From assembly GCA_031267675.1 (NCBI GenBank), contig JAIRYT010000102.1:1-42403 (forward strand): a DNA stretch of 42,403 nucleotides, in the 5' to 3' direction. Shown here one piece after another: positions 33,811-42,290 of this stretch. Position 1 is the stretch's first letter. The number at the start of each line of letters is the position of its first letter. The stretch comes from Treponema sp. GTDB lineage: Bacteria > Spirochaetota > Spirochaetia > Treponematales > Breznakiellaceae. Both the position numbers and the translations under genes were made by a program. The notes under the pieces are model-generated. The model worked only from the letters and a program-made list of their open reading frames with translations. It did not search any database and was not told the origin of the DNA.

Positions 33811-35084
33811 ACCCGCCGTACGATATCCAGGGGTTTTGATTTACCGGCGCGAACGGCGGGAAGCAACGAACCGGCACAGGAGCAGAGCAGGGTAAAAATT
33901 CCAATGGCAAGGATCATGGCGCCGTTCAGCAAAACAGGTATTGTTTCAAGGTAGTACTCACTGTCAAGAATTTTTACCGTCCTGCCCCAGGGCGAGGCAA
34001 AAAAACTTAACGCGGCCTCAAGGCTCCGTATAACGCTGTTAATGTTAACGCCCAAAACAAGAGCGACAGCCGTACCAAGCACCGTTCCCGCAAGGCCGGT
34101 CAAAAACGCCCCCATTAAAAAAACAATCCCGATAAAAAACGGCGAAGCGCCCGCCGCTTTTAATACGCCTATGTCCCTCTGGCGTTCGATTACCAGCATT
34201 GAAGCTGCCGATGAAACATTTACCGCCGCGACAACAACAAGCAGCGCCATAATAAAAAGCAGCATTTGGCGCGTCGACTCAAATGATTTATAAAGCGATG
34301 TCTGCAGTTCCTTCCAGGTAAAAACGCCAAAGCCCGGACCCAGACTGCCGGCGATGGCGTATGAAACCTCGTCCGCCTGTGTATAGGGATCGTCGCATTT
34401 AACCATTAAAAATGAACGGTACAGATCGCCGGAAAGCAATTCCACTCCGGCTTCGTAGCTTATTATGCACCATAACGCGTCCAGTTCGCGGTACCCGGAA
34501 GATACAATGCCGGCGACGGTAAACAGCGTAAGGCGGGGAAGCGTTTGTCCTTCTTCGCCGCTTCGTACGGTCATTATTCGTATGGTATCGCCTGTTTTAA
34601 CATTAAGATTCCGCGCAAGCGAAAGCCCCAGTAAAACCTGGCGGTCACCGGCAATAACAGAACTGCCTTCAATTGTTTCAAGGAATTGGGCGCTTCCCCT
34701 GTCCTGCCAGAAACCGGTTTCGACCGCGCGTACTGCGGCGCCTGTCCGCCCGTGCGCGCCCAAAATAATTCCCAGCCCCTGTTTTTCGCGCCAGACGCCG
34801 CGCACCTTGTCTAGGCGCCCGATTTCATCTTTGGCGGAATCCTCCAGCGGCGCTCCAAAATAATCATATATCTGAATATGGCCTGTTCCCAATTCAATAT
34901 AGCGGTCGCTTATGCCGCGTATCATTCCGTCGGAAACAATAAGCGTAATGATAATGGGAACAAGGCTTAACGCGATTCCGATTGCCGCGCCCCTAAGATA
35001 ACGGCCTCCTTCTTTCGCCCTTCCCAAAAGATAACGCAGCGCGATAAAAAAAGAAGAACGCATTGTGGAAAAAAAAACGTTCAC
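33807..35084 (-). CDS. LolC/LolE-family lipoprotein-releasing permease
   Basis: 425 residues. One N-terminal membrane segment (about 25-50), a large periplasmic domain (about 50-270) and three C-terminal membrane segments (about 275-400, FtsX fold). The MLVIERQRDIGVLKAAGASP coupling helix that contacts the ATPase is near 298-317. With the upstream permease and ATPase it forms a LolCDE-type complex that lifts mature lipoproteins from the inner membrane. Last gene of the block; the ATG overlaps the ATPase stop by 4 bp. Confidence 0.85.
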   Translation of the reverse strand: MNVFFSTMRSSFFIALRYLLGRAKEGGRYLRGAAIGIALSLVPIIITLIVSDGMIRGISDRYIELGTGHIQIYDYFGAPLEDSAKDEIGRLDKVRGVWREKQGLGIILGAHGRTGAAVRAVETGFWQDRGSAQFLETIEGSSVIAGDRQVLLGLSLARNLNVKTGDTIRIMTVRSGEEGQTLPRLTLFTVAGIVSSGYRELDALWCIISYEAGVELLSGDLYRSFLMVKCDDPYTQADEVSYAIAGSLGPGFGVFTWKELQTSLYKSFESTRQMLLFIMALLVVVAAVNVSSAASMLVIERQRDIGVLKAAGASPFFIGIVFLMGAFLTGLAGTVLGTAVALVLGVNINSVIRSLEAALSFFASPWGRTVKILDSEYYLETIPVLLNGAMILAIGIFTLLCSCAGSLLPAVRAGKSKPLDIVRRV

Positions 35085-35779
35085 GCTTTTCTACCCGCTT
35101 CAAAAAGGGCGCCGCCGGAAAGTTCGTAACTAAGCTGGGCGCGCGCGGCGACTTTTTCATCATGCGTTACCACCACAAGGCTTGTGTGCCGTTTTTCCGC
35201 TTCGGTATAGAGGAGTTCCGCCACCTGGGCGCTGTGTTCGCTGTCAAGGTTTCCTGTCGGCTCGTCGGCCAGCACGAGCGCGGGATTGTTTACCATTGCC
35301 CGCGCCACGGCGACACGCTGGCGCTCGCCGCCGGAAAGCTGCGAGGGATAATGATGTTCGCGGTTGGTAATTTTTAAATCGGCAATAAGCGCGCGGGCCT
35401 TTTCGACAGCCTCTTTTTTGGAGAGTCCCGCAATATAGGCGGGAAGCATGACATTTTCCAGCGCGGTAAAATCGCGTAAAAGATAATGAAACTGAAAAAT
35501 AAATCCTACTTTATGTTTACGGTATTCGGTAAGATCGCTTTCGCCAAGCGATGAAATCTCCGTTCCGTCTACCGTTATTGTTCCCGCGTCGCTTTTGTCA
35601 AGGCCGCCCAAAATATTAAGCAGGGTGCTTTTTCCGCAGCCGCTCTTTCCGCAGACCGACGCCGTCGCGCCTTTCTTTAGCGTAAACGAAAGGCTTTTAA
35701 GGATATTAAGCGTTTCGTCTCCGGACGCATAATTTTTTACCAGCCCCTGTGCCTGTATAATGTTGTCAATTTTACTCAT
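35081..35779 (-). CDS. lolD: LolD-family ABC ATPase
   Basis: 232 residues from ATG 35779, which has GGAGGTG upstream and overlaps the stop of the permease by 8 bp; a longer frame to 35944 is inside the permease gene and rejected. Walker A GKSGCGKST near 47-55, signature LSGGERQR near 145, Walker B ALVLADEPTGNLDS near 162-175, switch His in VVTHD. Powers lipoprotein release. Confidence 0.93.
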   Translation of the reverse strand: MSKIDNIIQAQGLVKNYASGDETLNILKSLSFTLKKGATASVCGKSGCGKSTLLNILGGLDKSDAGTITVDGTEISSLGESDLTEYRKHKVGFIFQFHYLLRDFTALENVMLPAYIAGLSKKEAVEKARALIADLKITNREHHYPSQLSGGERQRVAVARAMVNNPALVLADEPTGNLDSEHSAQVAELLYTEAEKRHTSLVVVTHDEKVAARAQLSYELSGGALFEAGRKA

Positions 35780-37052
35780 ATCGAAGCACCTCCACGGGAT
35801 TAATTTTGGACACCTTGCCGGAAGCAAACCAGGCGGCCGCGAGAGCCGAAAAAAGCCCGAATAAAAAAATGAGCAGCGCTTCGCGGGGAATAACCCGGGC
35901 GGTAATTTCTTTAAGATAAAAAACAGCCGGCGAAAACACGGCAAAGCGCTGTGAGCTGTTAAGAATCCGAAGGATTCCGTTTACCGCTTTTTCAAACGCG
36001 GCAAAGAAGCTTCCGATATTAAAACTAATGGCGAGCGCGGGGATCATTCCCAAAAGCGCGCCCAAAAAACCGATGATAAAACCGTCCCACACAAACACCA
36101 TGCGCACTGTTTTTTCGCCCGCGCCGACCGCGCGGAGCAGGCCTATTTCTTCGCGCCGCTCAAGTACGATGCGCTGCTGCGACTGGTAAATGTTAAGTCC
36201 GACCACGATAAAAATAAGGCCGACCAGTATAAACATAAATAATTTTTCGGTGCGCAGCGCGCCAAAAAAAGCGCGGTTGTAATCCCGCCACGAAGACGCC
36301 GCCGCCTGCGGATAATCGGCAAGAAGGGCTGTTACTTCGTCAAGCAGTTTACGATCCCCAAAGCGGTCGTTCATTTTAAGGCCCAGGGTATATTCAGTCC
36401 CGGCAAGTTCCCCGGCGCGGTCAAAATTAATAAAGGCCCAGCCTAAATCGTATTCATAAAACCCCGATCTAAAAATTCCCCTTACGGTAAATTCCGCGTT
36501 TATAACGCTGTTTGACTGTTCCGCAGAAAGTTCCGCCAGCGGAACTTCGCCGCTGATTGCGATAAGGGTAACAGTATCGCCGGTTTCGACACGCAGCCGC
36601 CTTGCCAGTTCCGACCCCAAAAGAATTGATGAATGATCATCCAGTGAAAAATTCCCTTCTTCAAAATCAAGTTTTGCGGCCATGGCGGGATCTTTTGTCC
36701 ACGTGTCAGTAGTAAGCCCCCGGATCAAAGCCGCTTCCTGATATATCTCGCCCTTTATTAAAACCTGGGCTTCGCGGTAGGGAATAACCGCGCTTACTCC
36801 GTGCATCGCCTGCAGGCGGGAATAAAGTTCTTTGCCTTCGCCGCCCGGAGGAGCATTGTCCACCCGTACATAATATGATGAAATTTCCAGAATACTTTCG
36901 ATAAAGCCCAGTTGAAATCCGTTCATTACCGCGATAATTACGGTAAGGGCCAAAACGCCGACGGCAATTTCAAGTATGGGAAAAAAGGGAAGAAAGCGCC
37001 GCTTGCGCACCAAAAGACGGCGGGCAATAAACGCGATCCAGTTTAATTTCAC
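35772..37052 (-). CDS. LolC/LolE-family lipoprotein-releasing permease
   Basis: 426 residues, same FtsX-type layout as the 33807 permease: N-terminal membrane helix after a basic stretch (about 22-45), periplasmic domain (about 50-270), three C-terminal membrane helices (275-410), with VLERREEIGLLRAVGAG as coupling helix near 296-312. The two permeases are related but clearly different, so a heterodimer of LolC and LolE type is likely. ATG overlaps the preceding gene's stop by 4 bp. Confidence 0.88.
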   Translation of the reverse strand: MKLNWIAFIARRLLVRKRRFLPFFPILEIAVGVLALTVIIAVMNGFQLGFIESILEISSYYVRVDNAPPGGEGKELYSRLQAMHGVSAVIPYREAQVLIKGEIYQEAALIRGLTTDTWTKDPAMAAKLDFEEGNFSLDDHSSILLGSELARRLRVETGDTVTLIAISGEVPLAELSAEQSNSVINAEFTVRGIFRSGFYEYDLGWAFINFDRAGELAGTEYTLGLKMNDRFGDRKLLDEVTALLADYPQAAASSWRDYNRAFFGALRTEKLFMFILVGLIFIVVGLNIYQSQQRIVLERREEIGLLRAVGAGEKTVRMVFVWDGFIIGFLGALLGMIPALAISFNIGSFFAAFEKAVNGILRILNSSQRFAVFSPAVFYLKEITARVIPREALLIFLFGLFSALAAAWFASGKVSKINPVEVLRYE

Positions 37053-38164
37053 AGGCGCTCCTCCGAAACTTTTCGTCCGTTATCCCACACCGCGCGAAGA
37101 ACTGTTTTTCCGTTTACAATTATTTCTTCAATGTCCAGCGTTCCCGACTTGCGGACGGTACGGCCAAGCACGCCGTTACGAAAATCATCTTCGCTCATGC
37201 GCTCGCCCTTTGAATTATAGCCAAACACAATCTTTCCTTCTTCCGGTCCCGCTTTCCACATGACCGTGCTTATCCGGTCGTTTGCCCACTGGTTTTCGAT
37301 TTGGGCGACAATTTCATCTTCTTCATTATAATGAATTTCACTTAAAACTCTACCTGCCGGATCGGTGTTATACACTACCCGCTCGGCTTTCATGGCGTAT
37401 ACCGCCTCAAGCGCGCCCTGCATCATGGAATAATCAAAAGGAGGGGAGCTGTCTATAAAACCGGTTATGGGCTGCGCGTTTTTGAGTGAAGGCGCAATTT
37501 GAGGCAGGGCGCTTGATCGTTGATCGGCAGCCTCGCTGTTTGTAAAAACGCGCTCTACCGCGCGGAGCAGACGCGAACGTGTGTAGCGGTAGCGGTCGGT
37601 CCACAGGGTGTTCCCGCCTGCTTTTGTTTGTGAACTGGTTAATACTTCGTCGTGGTAATTATAATAGGTTGAATAAATACCGCCGGTCAAATACTGGTGA
37701 TTTTCTACAAGACGGCGTTCTGTGTTAAATACCTCTACAAATGCCGGCGTTTCGCCGTCGTCCTGCTGCGCCTCCGGCTCGCTGTTACCGCCGGCCGCGC
37801 GCTTTTCCGTCGCGCCGCCTGAGTACACAAGCGAAAGATCCGAGGGCAGCGAAGCGTTAATCCGCGTTCGTCCGCCTGAATCGCGGAATATCCACTGGCG
37901 GCGGCGTATTGTACCGCGCTGGTAAAGCAGGCGCTGTTCAATTTGGTATTCACCGGCATAATACGGACGAAGCGCTTCGGGAAGCGATTCATAGGCCGCA
38001 TCCTGTACCGACAACGCCCATTCATGGTGCAGAGCGATCATGCGGGAATCGGCGCGTTCCAGCGCCATGCCCGACGGATTTGAGCGGTACCAAACCTGCG
38101 CCTTTGCCGGGGCCGCCGAAAAAAAGAAAAGCGCCGCCAGAATTATTGGCAGGGATAAATTCAA
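37049..38164 (-). CDS. Exported hypothetical protein in the lol operon
   Basis: 371 residues with a cleavable signal peptide (AAPAKAQ, cleavage about residue 23) and no lipobox. The mature part is mostly beta-strand and polar. The C-terminal third contains YD-like repeats (YNTDPAGRVLSEIHYNEEDEIV and YNSKGERMSE), as in MORN/Rhs-like repeats. No known family. The position between ftsY and lolC, with 4-bp overlaps on both sides, suggests a function linked to envelope protein handling, but this is inference from context. Confidence 0.6.
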   Translation of the reverse strand: MNLSLPIILAALFFFSAAPAKAQVWYRSNPSGMALERADSRMIALHHEWALSVQDAAYESLPEALRPYYAGEYQIEQRLLYQRGTIRRRQWIFRDSGGRTRINASLPSDLSLVYSGGATEKRAAGGNSEPEAQQDDGETPAFVEVFNTERRLVENHQYLTGGIYSTYYNYHDEVLTSSQTKAGGNTLWTDRYRYTRSRLLRAVERVFTNSEAADQRSSALPQIAPSLKNAQPITGFIDSSPPFDYSMMQGALEAVYAMKAERVVYNTDPAGRVLSEIHYNEEDEIVAQIENQWANDRISTVMWKAGPEEGKIVFGYNSKGERMSEDDFRNGVLGRTVRKSGTLDIEEIIVNGKTVLRAVWDNGRKVSEERL

Positions 38165-39027
38165 TTTGAAAAACCGGTAAATTCTTTTACAAAAGCGGCG
38201 GGATCAAATTCAAACAGATGTTCGTAGCCTTCGCCGTTTGCGATAAAGAGCAGGGGCAGTTTTAGTTGTGACGCCAGCGAAAATACCACGCCTCCCCTGG
38301 CAAGCGAATCGTATTTGGTAAGTATTGCCCCGTCCAGACGCACCGCGCCGTGAAAAATTTCGGCCTGGGCGAGAGCGTTTCTTCCTGTTGTCGCGTCAAG
38401 AACAAGGTACTTTAACACCGGAACAGAAGGCATTTTTGTTTCAAGCACGCGGTCGATTTTTTTTAATTCTTCCAGCAGCGCGTTTTTGGTATGCATTCTA
38501 CCCGCGGTGTCGGCGATAACAAGATCGCCGCCGCCGGAAAGCGCCGCTTCGGCCGCGTCGTAAACAACCGCCGCGGGATCGCCGCCGTGCTGATGCGCTA
38601 TTACCCGCACATTGATCCGCTCGCCGTGTATTTTGATTTGATCAATGGCGGCGGCGCGAAATGTGTCGGCTGCGGCAAGTATTGTTTTTCTGCCGGCTTT
38701 ATTCTGCCGCCAGGCAAGTTTTGCCGCCGTGGTAGTTTTGCCTACGCCGTTTACGCCCAAAAGTAAAATTACCGCCGGATTTGGCAGCGCCGCGTTTGCC
38801 GGCACAAGCATGGACAAAAGCAGCGCGGCAAAGCGTTCGCGCAGATCGCCGGGAAGGGTGATTTTTTCTTTTCTTGCCAGTTCCCTTAGTTCCTTGACAA
38901 GTTTAAACGATTCGGCGGGGCCAAAATCCCCCTCGACCAAAAGGTCGGCCAAATCATCATAAAAGGCATCGTCAATTGCTTTGGATACGCCAAAAAAAAA
39001 TTTTAGCGCGGCGGTAAATTTTGCCAT
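38161..39027 (-). CDS. ftsY: Signal recognition particle receptor FtsY
   Basis: 288 residues, short form lacking the acidic A domain of E. coli FtsY. The N domain is ~1-80, the GTPase G domain follows: G1 GVNGVGKTT 91-99, insertion-box region DTFRAAAIDQIK, G3 DTAGR, and G4 TKYD. TKYDSLARGG replaces the common TKLDGTAKGG but keeps the Lys and Asp that read guanine. Co-operates with the SRP RNA at 6054-6166. Stop overlaps the next gene by 4 bp. Confidence 0.93.
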   Translation of the reverse strand: MAKFTAALKFFFGVSKAIDDAFYDDLADLLVEGDFGPAESFKLVKELRELARKEKITLPGDLRERFAALLLSMLVPANAALPNPAVILLLGVNGVGKTTTAAKLAWRQNKAGRKTILAAADTFRAAAIDQIKIHGERINVRVIAHQHGGDPAAVVYDAAEAALSGGGDLVIADTAGRMHTKNALLEELKKIDRVLETKMPSVPVLKYLVLDATTGRNALAQAEIFHGAVRLDGAILTKYDSLARGGVVFSLASQLKLPLLFIANGEGYEHLFEFDPAAFVKEFTGFSN

Positions 39028-39033
39028 ATACTC

Positions 39034-40572
39034 CTATTCCCACAATGGTATTGTTTCTTTGTTTGCCGTATGAACATAAATTACCAGGCGAATCATCGAT
39101 TCAACAAAAAATGTTCCCGCCGCTATCCACGCGCCGATGGACCAATAGTAATAATTATTCGTATTGCGGTAAAGATTTTGATTCCCCGATAAATTATAGC
39201 CTAACGCATAGGTTTGGGTATAACCGTTAAGAAAGAACGCCACAGGCAGTGTTACCCAAAAACGGCCAAACGCGCCGTAAAATTTTCTTCGGGCTTTTTC
39301 AACCGTCTGTTCGTCTTTTGACGACAGCTTTTTTAAATCCAGATCCAATACGCGGATTTCGGCGGTGTCAACCGTTCCCTTTACGATTGCTTCGCCGGTA
39401 AGACCGTCTTCTGTTTCAATTCTGATATAGCGGTATTCGTTTACCGGAATGCGAAGACGCAGCGCCGTCTGCATTTCCGATTCCAGTTCCCCAAGTGTTT
39501 CGGTTTCCCCTGATATATCGTTCATGCTTTCTATATTATTCGCGGACAGGGAGCCTTCGTAAAACGCGCCCATATATACCGATAAATTTTTTTCGCCTGC
39601 CGGCATAATATCCAGCTCTTCGACAAGAAACGGCGTTAAGATAAAAAAATAATCCGCTTCTTCCGCGCTTTTTATGGTTGTGTTTTCGATACGGCGCAGG
39701 TGCTCATTGGCGCTGACGATTATTTCTACCGGCCCCGGGGTAATGGTAAGCCGTTGGCCCGATTCCATCAAAGCGCCGTTTACCAGAATTTGCGCGTCTT
39801 CCGGATCGGTTGTTATGGTAATATGCGCCGGCTGTTCGCCTGAAACCGCAATTAAAAGACGGCGGTTAATTTCATCGGCGGCTTCGTTCATCGCGTCGGG
39901 CGAAAAAATGGTTGAGTCTTCGTAGGTAAAAGCGCCGCCCCGCGTATAAAGACGCAGTTCGACATAGATGCGCCCATAGAGGAATTGAAGCGTTCCGGCA
40001 ATAAAAGAATCGGCGTTATTTGTTTTAAGAAAACTTTCTTCTTCGCCCCTTTTTGGGGGCAGGGGAAAAACAGTCATGGATGGATCGGAAAGAAGAAAAA
40101 CCGGCTCGCCCTCGATCAAGGGTTTTTTTACTTCTGTTTTTGCAAACTCAAGTTCCAGCGCGATTATTTCCCTGTCAAGGCGCCTGGTTTCTTTTTTGTA
40201 CTTCCATTTTGGAAGCCCCTGGTAAACAAGGGCGTCGCGTTCAGCGCGTTTTTCGGCAAGTTTTACCGCAGCCTCGTTCATCGCCGCCGTCCAGCCAAGA
40301 TCCCCGTAACGTAAAAGTTCGGCCCCGCTTCTGGTACGATGATGGATACGGTTTAACTGGAACGCAAGCTGCTGCTGCAGAATGGGCCCAAAGGCCTCTT
40401 GCGCGGCGCTTACAGACGAGGTGTCAAAGGCGGTAATGAGCAGCGTATATTCAGTGTTTTTTGCTTCTTCCCCGGCGGCCTCTGTTTTGCCGCGCGCGTT
40501 GACATGCCGCGCGGTAAAAAATAACGCGGCGCATAAAAACAAAAAGCATGGTTTTTTTACGTTATCCCACAC
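39034..40572 (-). CDS. PEGA-like exported membrane protein, spirochaete type
   Basis: 512 residues, GTG start overlapping the prfB 3' end by 11 bp. Signal peptide or anchor (about 8-24); residues ~255-300 look like a PEGA domain (ITITTDPEDAQILVNGAL and TPGPVEIIVSANEH). Two membrane segments at the C-terminus (about 430-450 and 478-500) flank an Asn/Tyr-rich loop. No catalytic motif; likely envelope structural protein. FtsY begins 6 bp after its stop. Confidence 0.6.
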   Translation of the reverse strand: MWDNVKKPCFLFLCAALFFTARHVNARGKTEAAGEEAKNTEYTLLITAFDTSSVSAAQEAFGPILQQQLAFQLNRIHHRTRSGAELLRYGDLGWTAAMNEAAVKLAEKRAERDALVYQGLPKWKYKKETRRLDREIIALELEFAKTEVKKPLIEGEPVFLLSDPSMTVFPLPPKRGEEESFLKTNNADSFIAGTLQFLYGRIYVELRLYTRGGAFTYEDSTIFSPDAMNEAADEINRRLLIAVSGEQPAHITITTDPEDAQILVNGALMESGQRLTITPGPVEIIVSANEHLRRIENTTIKSAEEADYFFILTPFLVEELDIMPAGEKNLSVYMGAFYEGSLSANNIESMNDISGETETLGELESEMQTALRLRIPVNEYRYIRIETEDGLTGEAIVKGTVDTAEIRVLDLDLKKLSSKDEQTVEKARRKFYGAFGRFWVTLPVAFFLNGYTQTYALGYNLSGNQNLYRNTNNYYYWSIGAWIAAGTFFVESMIRLVIYVHTANKETIPLWE

Positions 40573-41681
40573 GGCTTTTTAAATATTCCTCTATAAAAAA
40601 ATCTATGTCGCCGTCCATGACCGCCTGAATGTTTCCGGTTTCCGCCTTTGTCCGGTAATCCTTAACAAGTGTATAGGGTTGAAAAACATAGCTGCGAATC
40701 TGCATTCCCCACGAAATATCTTTTTTTTCCTGGGCAAAGCGTTCGTTTTCTTTTTCTTTTTCCTGGCGGTAATGTTCATACAGCCGCGCTTTAAGCATGC
40801 TCATTGCCGTGGCGCGGTTCATTGTTTGGCTGCGTTCGCTTTGACAGGCGACGACAATGCCCGTGGGAAGATGGGTAAACCGCACCGCGCTGTCTGTTTT
40901 ATTGACGTGCTGTCCTCCCGCGCCCCCCGAGCGGTAGGTGTCAACCCGCAGATCTTCGCTGCGAATTTCTACCTCTATTGAATCGTCAAGCAGGGGAAAC
41001 GCGTACACGGAAGCAAACGAAGTATGGCGGCGGGCGTTGGAATCAAAGGGGCTTATCCGTACCAGGCGGTGAACGCCGGATTCGCCCTTAAGATACCCGT
41101 ACGCGTAGTCGCCTTCGATTTTACAGGTGGCGCTTTTTATGCCGCCTTCCGCTTCCAGCATATCTACTTCTTCAACGCTAAACCCCCTTCGCTCCGCCCA
41201 GCGCAGATACATACGGTACAGCATCTGCGACCAGTCACAGGCTTCGGTGCCTCCCGCGCCGGAATGGATGGTAAGGAAACAGCCGTTCTGATCGACCTCG
41301 CCGGACATTAATTCAACCAGATTTTGTTTTTCAAAACGCTCGCCCGTCATTTTTAGGGCGGCTTCGATTTCCGCGCTCTGCGACTCGTCGCCCGCCTCAT
41401 TGGCAAGCTCAAGCAGCGCGGTTAAATCTTCGGAGTCTTTTTTAAGGACCTGCCAGGGGTCGTAGCGTTTTTTAAGCGCCTTTAATTCGGCCATTACTTT
41501 TTCGGCGCTGCCGCTGTTATTCCAGAAATCCGAAGCGCCCGAAAGCCCTTCTAGCTCCGCAATACGCCGGGGCAGCGTCTCTTTGCCAGAATTTACCGGG
41601 ACGCTTTCAAAGACGCCTCCAGGCGTCGAGTATTTTTGCGGAAAGTTCCGTTACCGGACTCCCCAATTCAATTAGCAGCAT
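40562..41681 (-). CDS. prfB: Peptide chain release factor 2, expressed by programmed +1 frameshift
   Basis: Translation begins at ATG 41681 behind a strong GGAGGGGG. The first 24 codons end at an in-frame TGA (41609-41607); skipping one base after CTT continues in the long frame to 40562, total 372 residues, normal for RF2. Codon-recognition SPF is in ISPFDSNARRHTSF and the catalytic GGQ is in SGGAGGQHVNK, so it is RF2 and not RF1. The long open frame alone would start at residue ~63 and lack the N-terminal domain. It starts 47 bp after the Cas2-like gene. Confidence 0.95.
41606..41620 (-). promoter_or_regulatory. RF2 autoregulatory frameshift site
   Basis: GGAGG, three bases, CTT TGA A: an internal Shine-Dalgarno exactly three bases before CTT, followed by the UGA that RF2 itself reads, as in E. 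coli prfB (AGGGGG-TAT-CTT-TGA-C). Low RF2 gives pausing and a +1 shift. Confidence 0.92.
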
Positions 41682-41728
41682 AATTCCCCCTCCAGCGTGC
41701 CGGCAAATAAATTCGCATTTGATCGCAG

Positions 41729-42064
41729 TCAGCGCCGCTGTCTTTGCGTTCCGGCCTGATGGACCGGAACAGAAGCTTTTTGTGCGGTATCCCCGCCTCT
41801 GGCAACCAGACGGCGCCATTTTTTGTCACGCAGCGTGCTTAAAACAAGGGTTTCATCAACGGGAAACTGAAAAAGCCGCAGCCGGTCAAACGCGTCGGTA
41901 GCACGATCCAGATCCCGTTTTAGGCGGCCCAGTGTCGCCGTTGACACAAAAGCCGATTCCCACAAACCGCGCTGGACTTTCTCGAAGCCATACTGGGCCA
42001 GCATTTCGGCAAGTTCCTTTGCCCTGCTTTCTGATCCCGGATCTACGGCAATGGACACATACAT
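41729..42064 (-). CDS. Stand-alone Cas2-like ferredoxin-fold protein
   Basis: 111 residues. MYVSIAVDPGSESRAKELAEML starts like Cas2 (hydrophobic strand then Asp8, the metal-binding residue), followed by YGFEKVQRGLWES (like YGxxRVQxSVFE of Cas2), LKRDLDRA and DRLRLFQFPVDE (the last strand, like DSVRIYxLC). A basic unstructured tail of ~20 residues follows. There is no cas1, other cas gene or CRISPR array in the window, so it may be a VapD/Cas2-type RNase or a structural protein. It is the first gene of the long prfB-ftsY-lol run. ATG 42064 lies 5 nt after a -10-like box. Confidence 0.55.
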   Translation of the reverse strand: MYVSIAVDPGSESRAKELAEMLAQYGFEKVQRGLWESAFVSTATLGRLKRDLDRATDAFDRLRLFQFPVDETLVLSTLRDKKWRRLVARGGDTAQKASVPVHQAGTQRQRR

Positions 42065-42069
42065 GACTC

Positions 42070-42098
42070 ATTTTCGCCCGATATGGGCGCGTTGTCAA
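42070..42098 (-). promoter_or_regulatory. Promoter at head of Cas2-like-prfB-ftsY-lol block
   Basis: TTGACA (42093-42098), 17-bp spacer, GAAAAT (42070-42075), minus strand; five bases then ATG at 42064, so a leaderless or nearly leaderless message. No other convincing promoter is seen before clpC. Confidence 0.45.
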
Positions 42099-42104
42099 TA
42101 CCAT

Positions 42105-42290
42105 ATTTACCTGCTGCCGGTTGGGAGGATGGCCGGGCGGACATTCCGGGGCAGAAGCTCATCCATCAGCGGGCCGCATCTTGTCGTACGCCTTGAAAAT
42201 GGCTGACAAAATATACACTCCCGGTAAATATTTTGAAGGCTCGGAGTTACCCATTGCCCGCTATCCGCGACAATGACAAAAGTGAAATAA
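42105..42290. other. Intergenic stretch with no supported gene
   Basis: No gene with family resemblance on either strand. A 25-codon frame (42199-42276, plus) starts MADKIYTPG, without ribosome site or recognised homology, and is not annotated as a gene. Confidence 0.4.

Noticed and set aside
35780-35944. Upstream extension of the LolD frame
   Set aside because: Arg/Pro/Phe-rich translation of the 3' end of the permease; Shine-Dalgarno and family N-terminus support ATG 35779.
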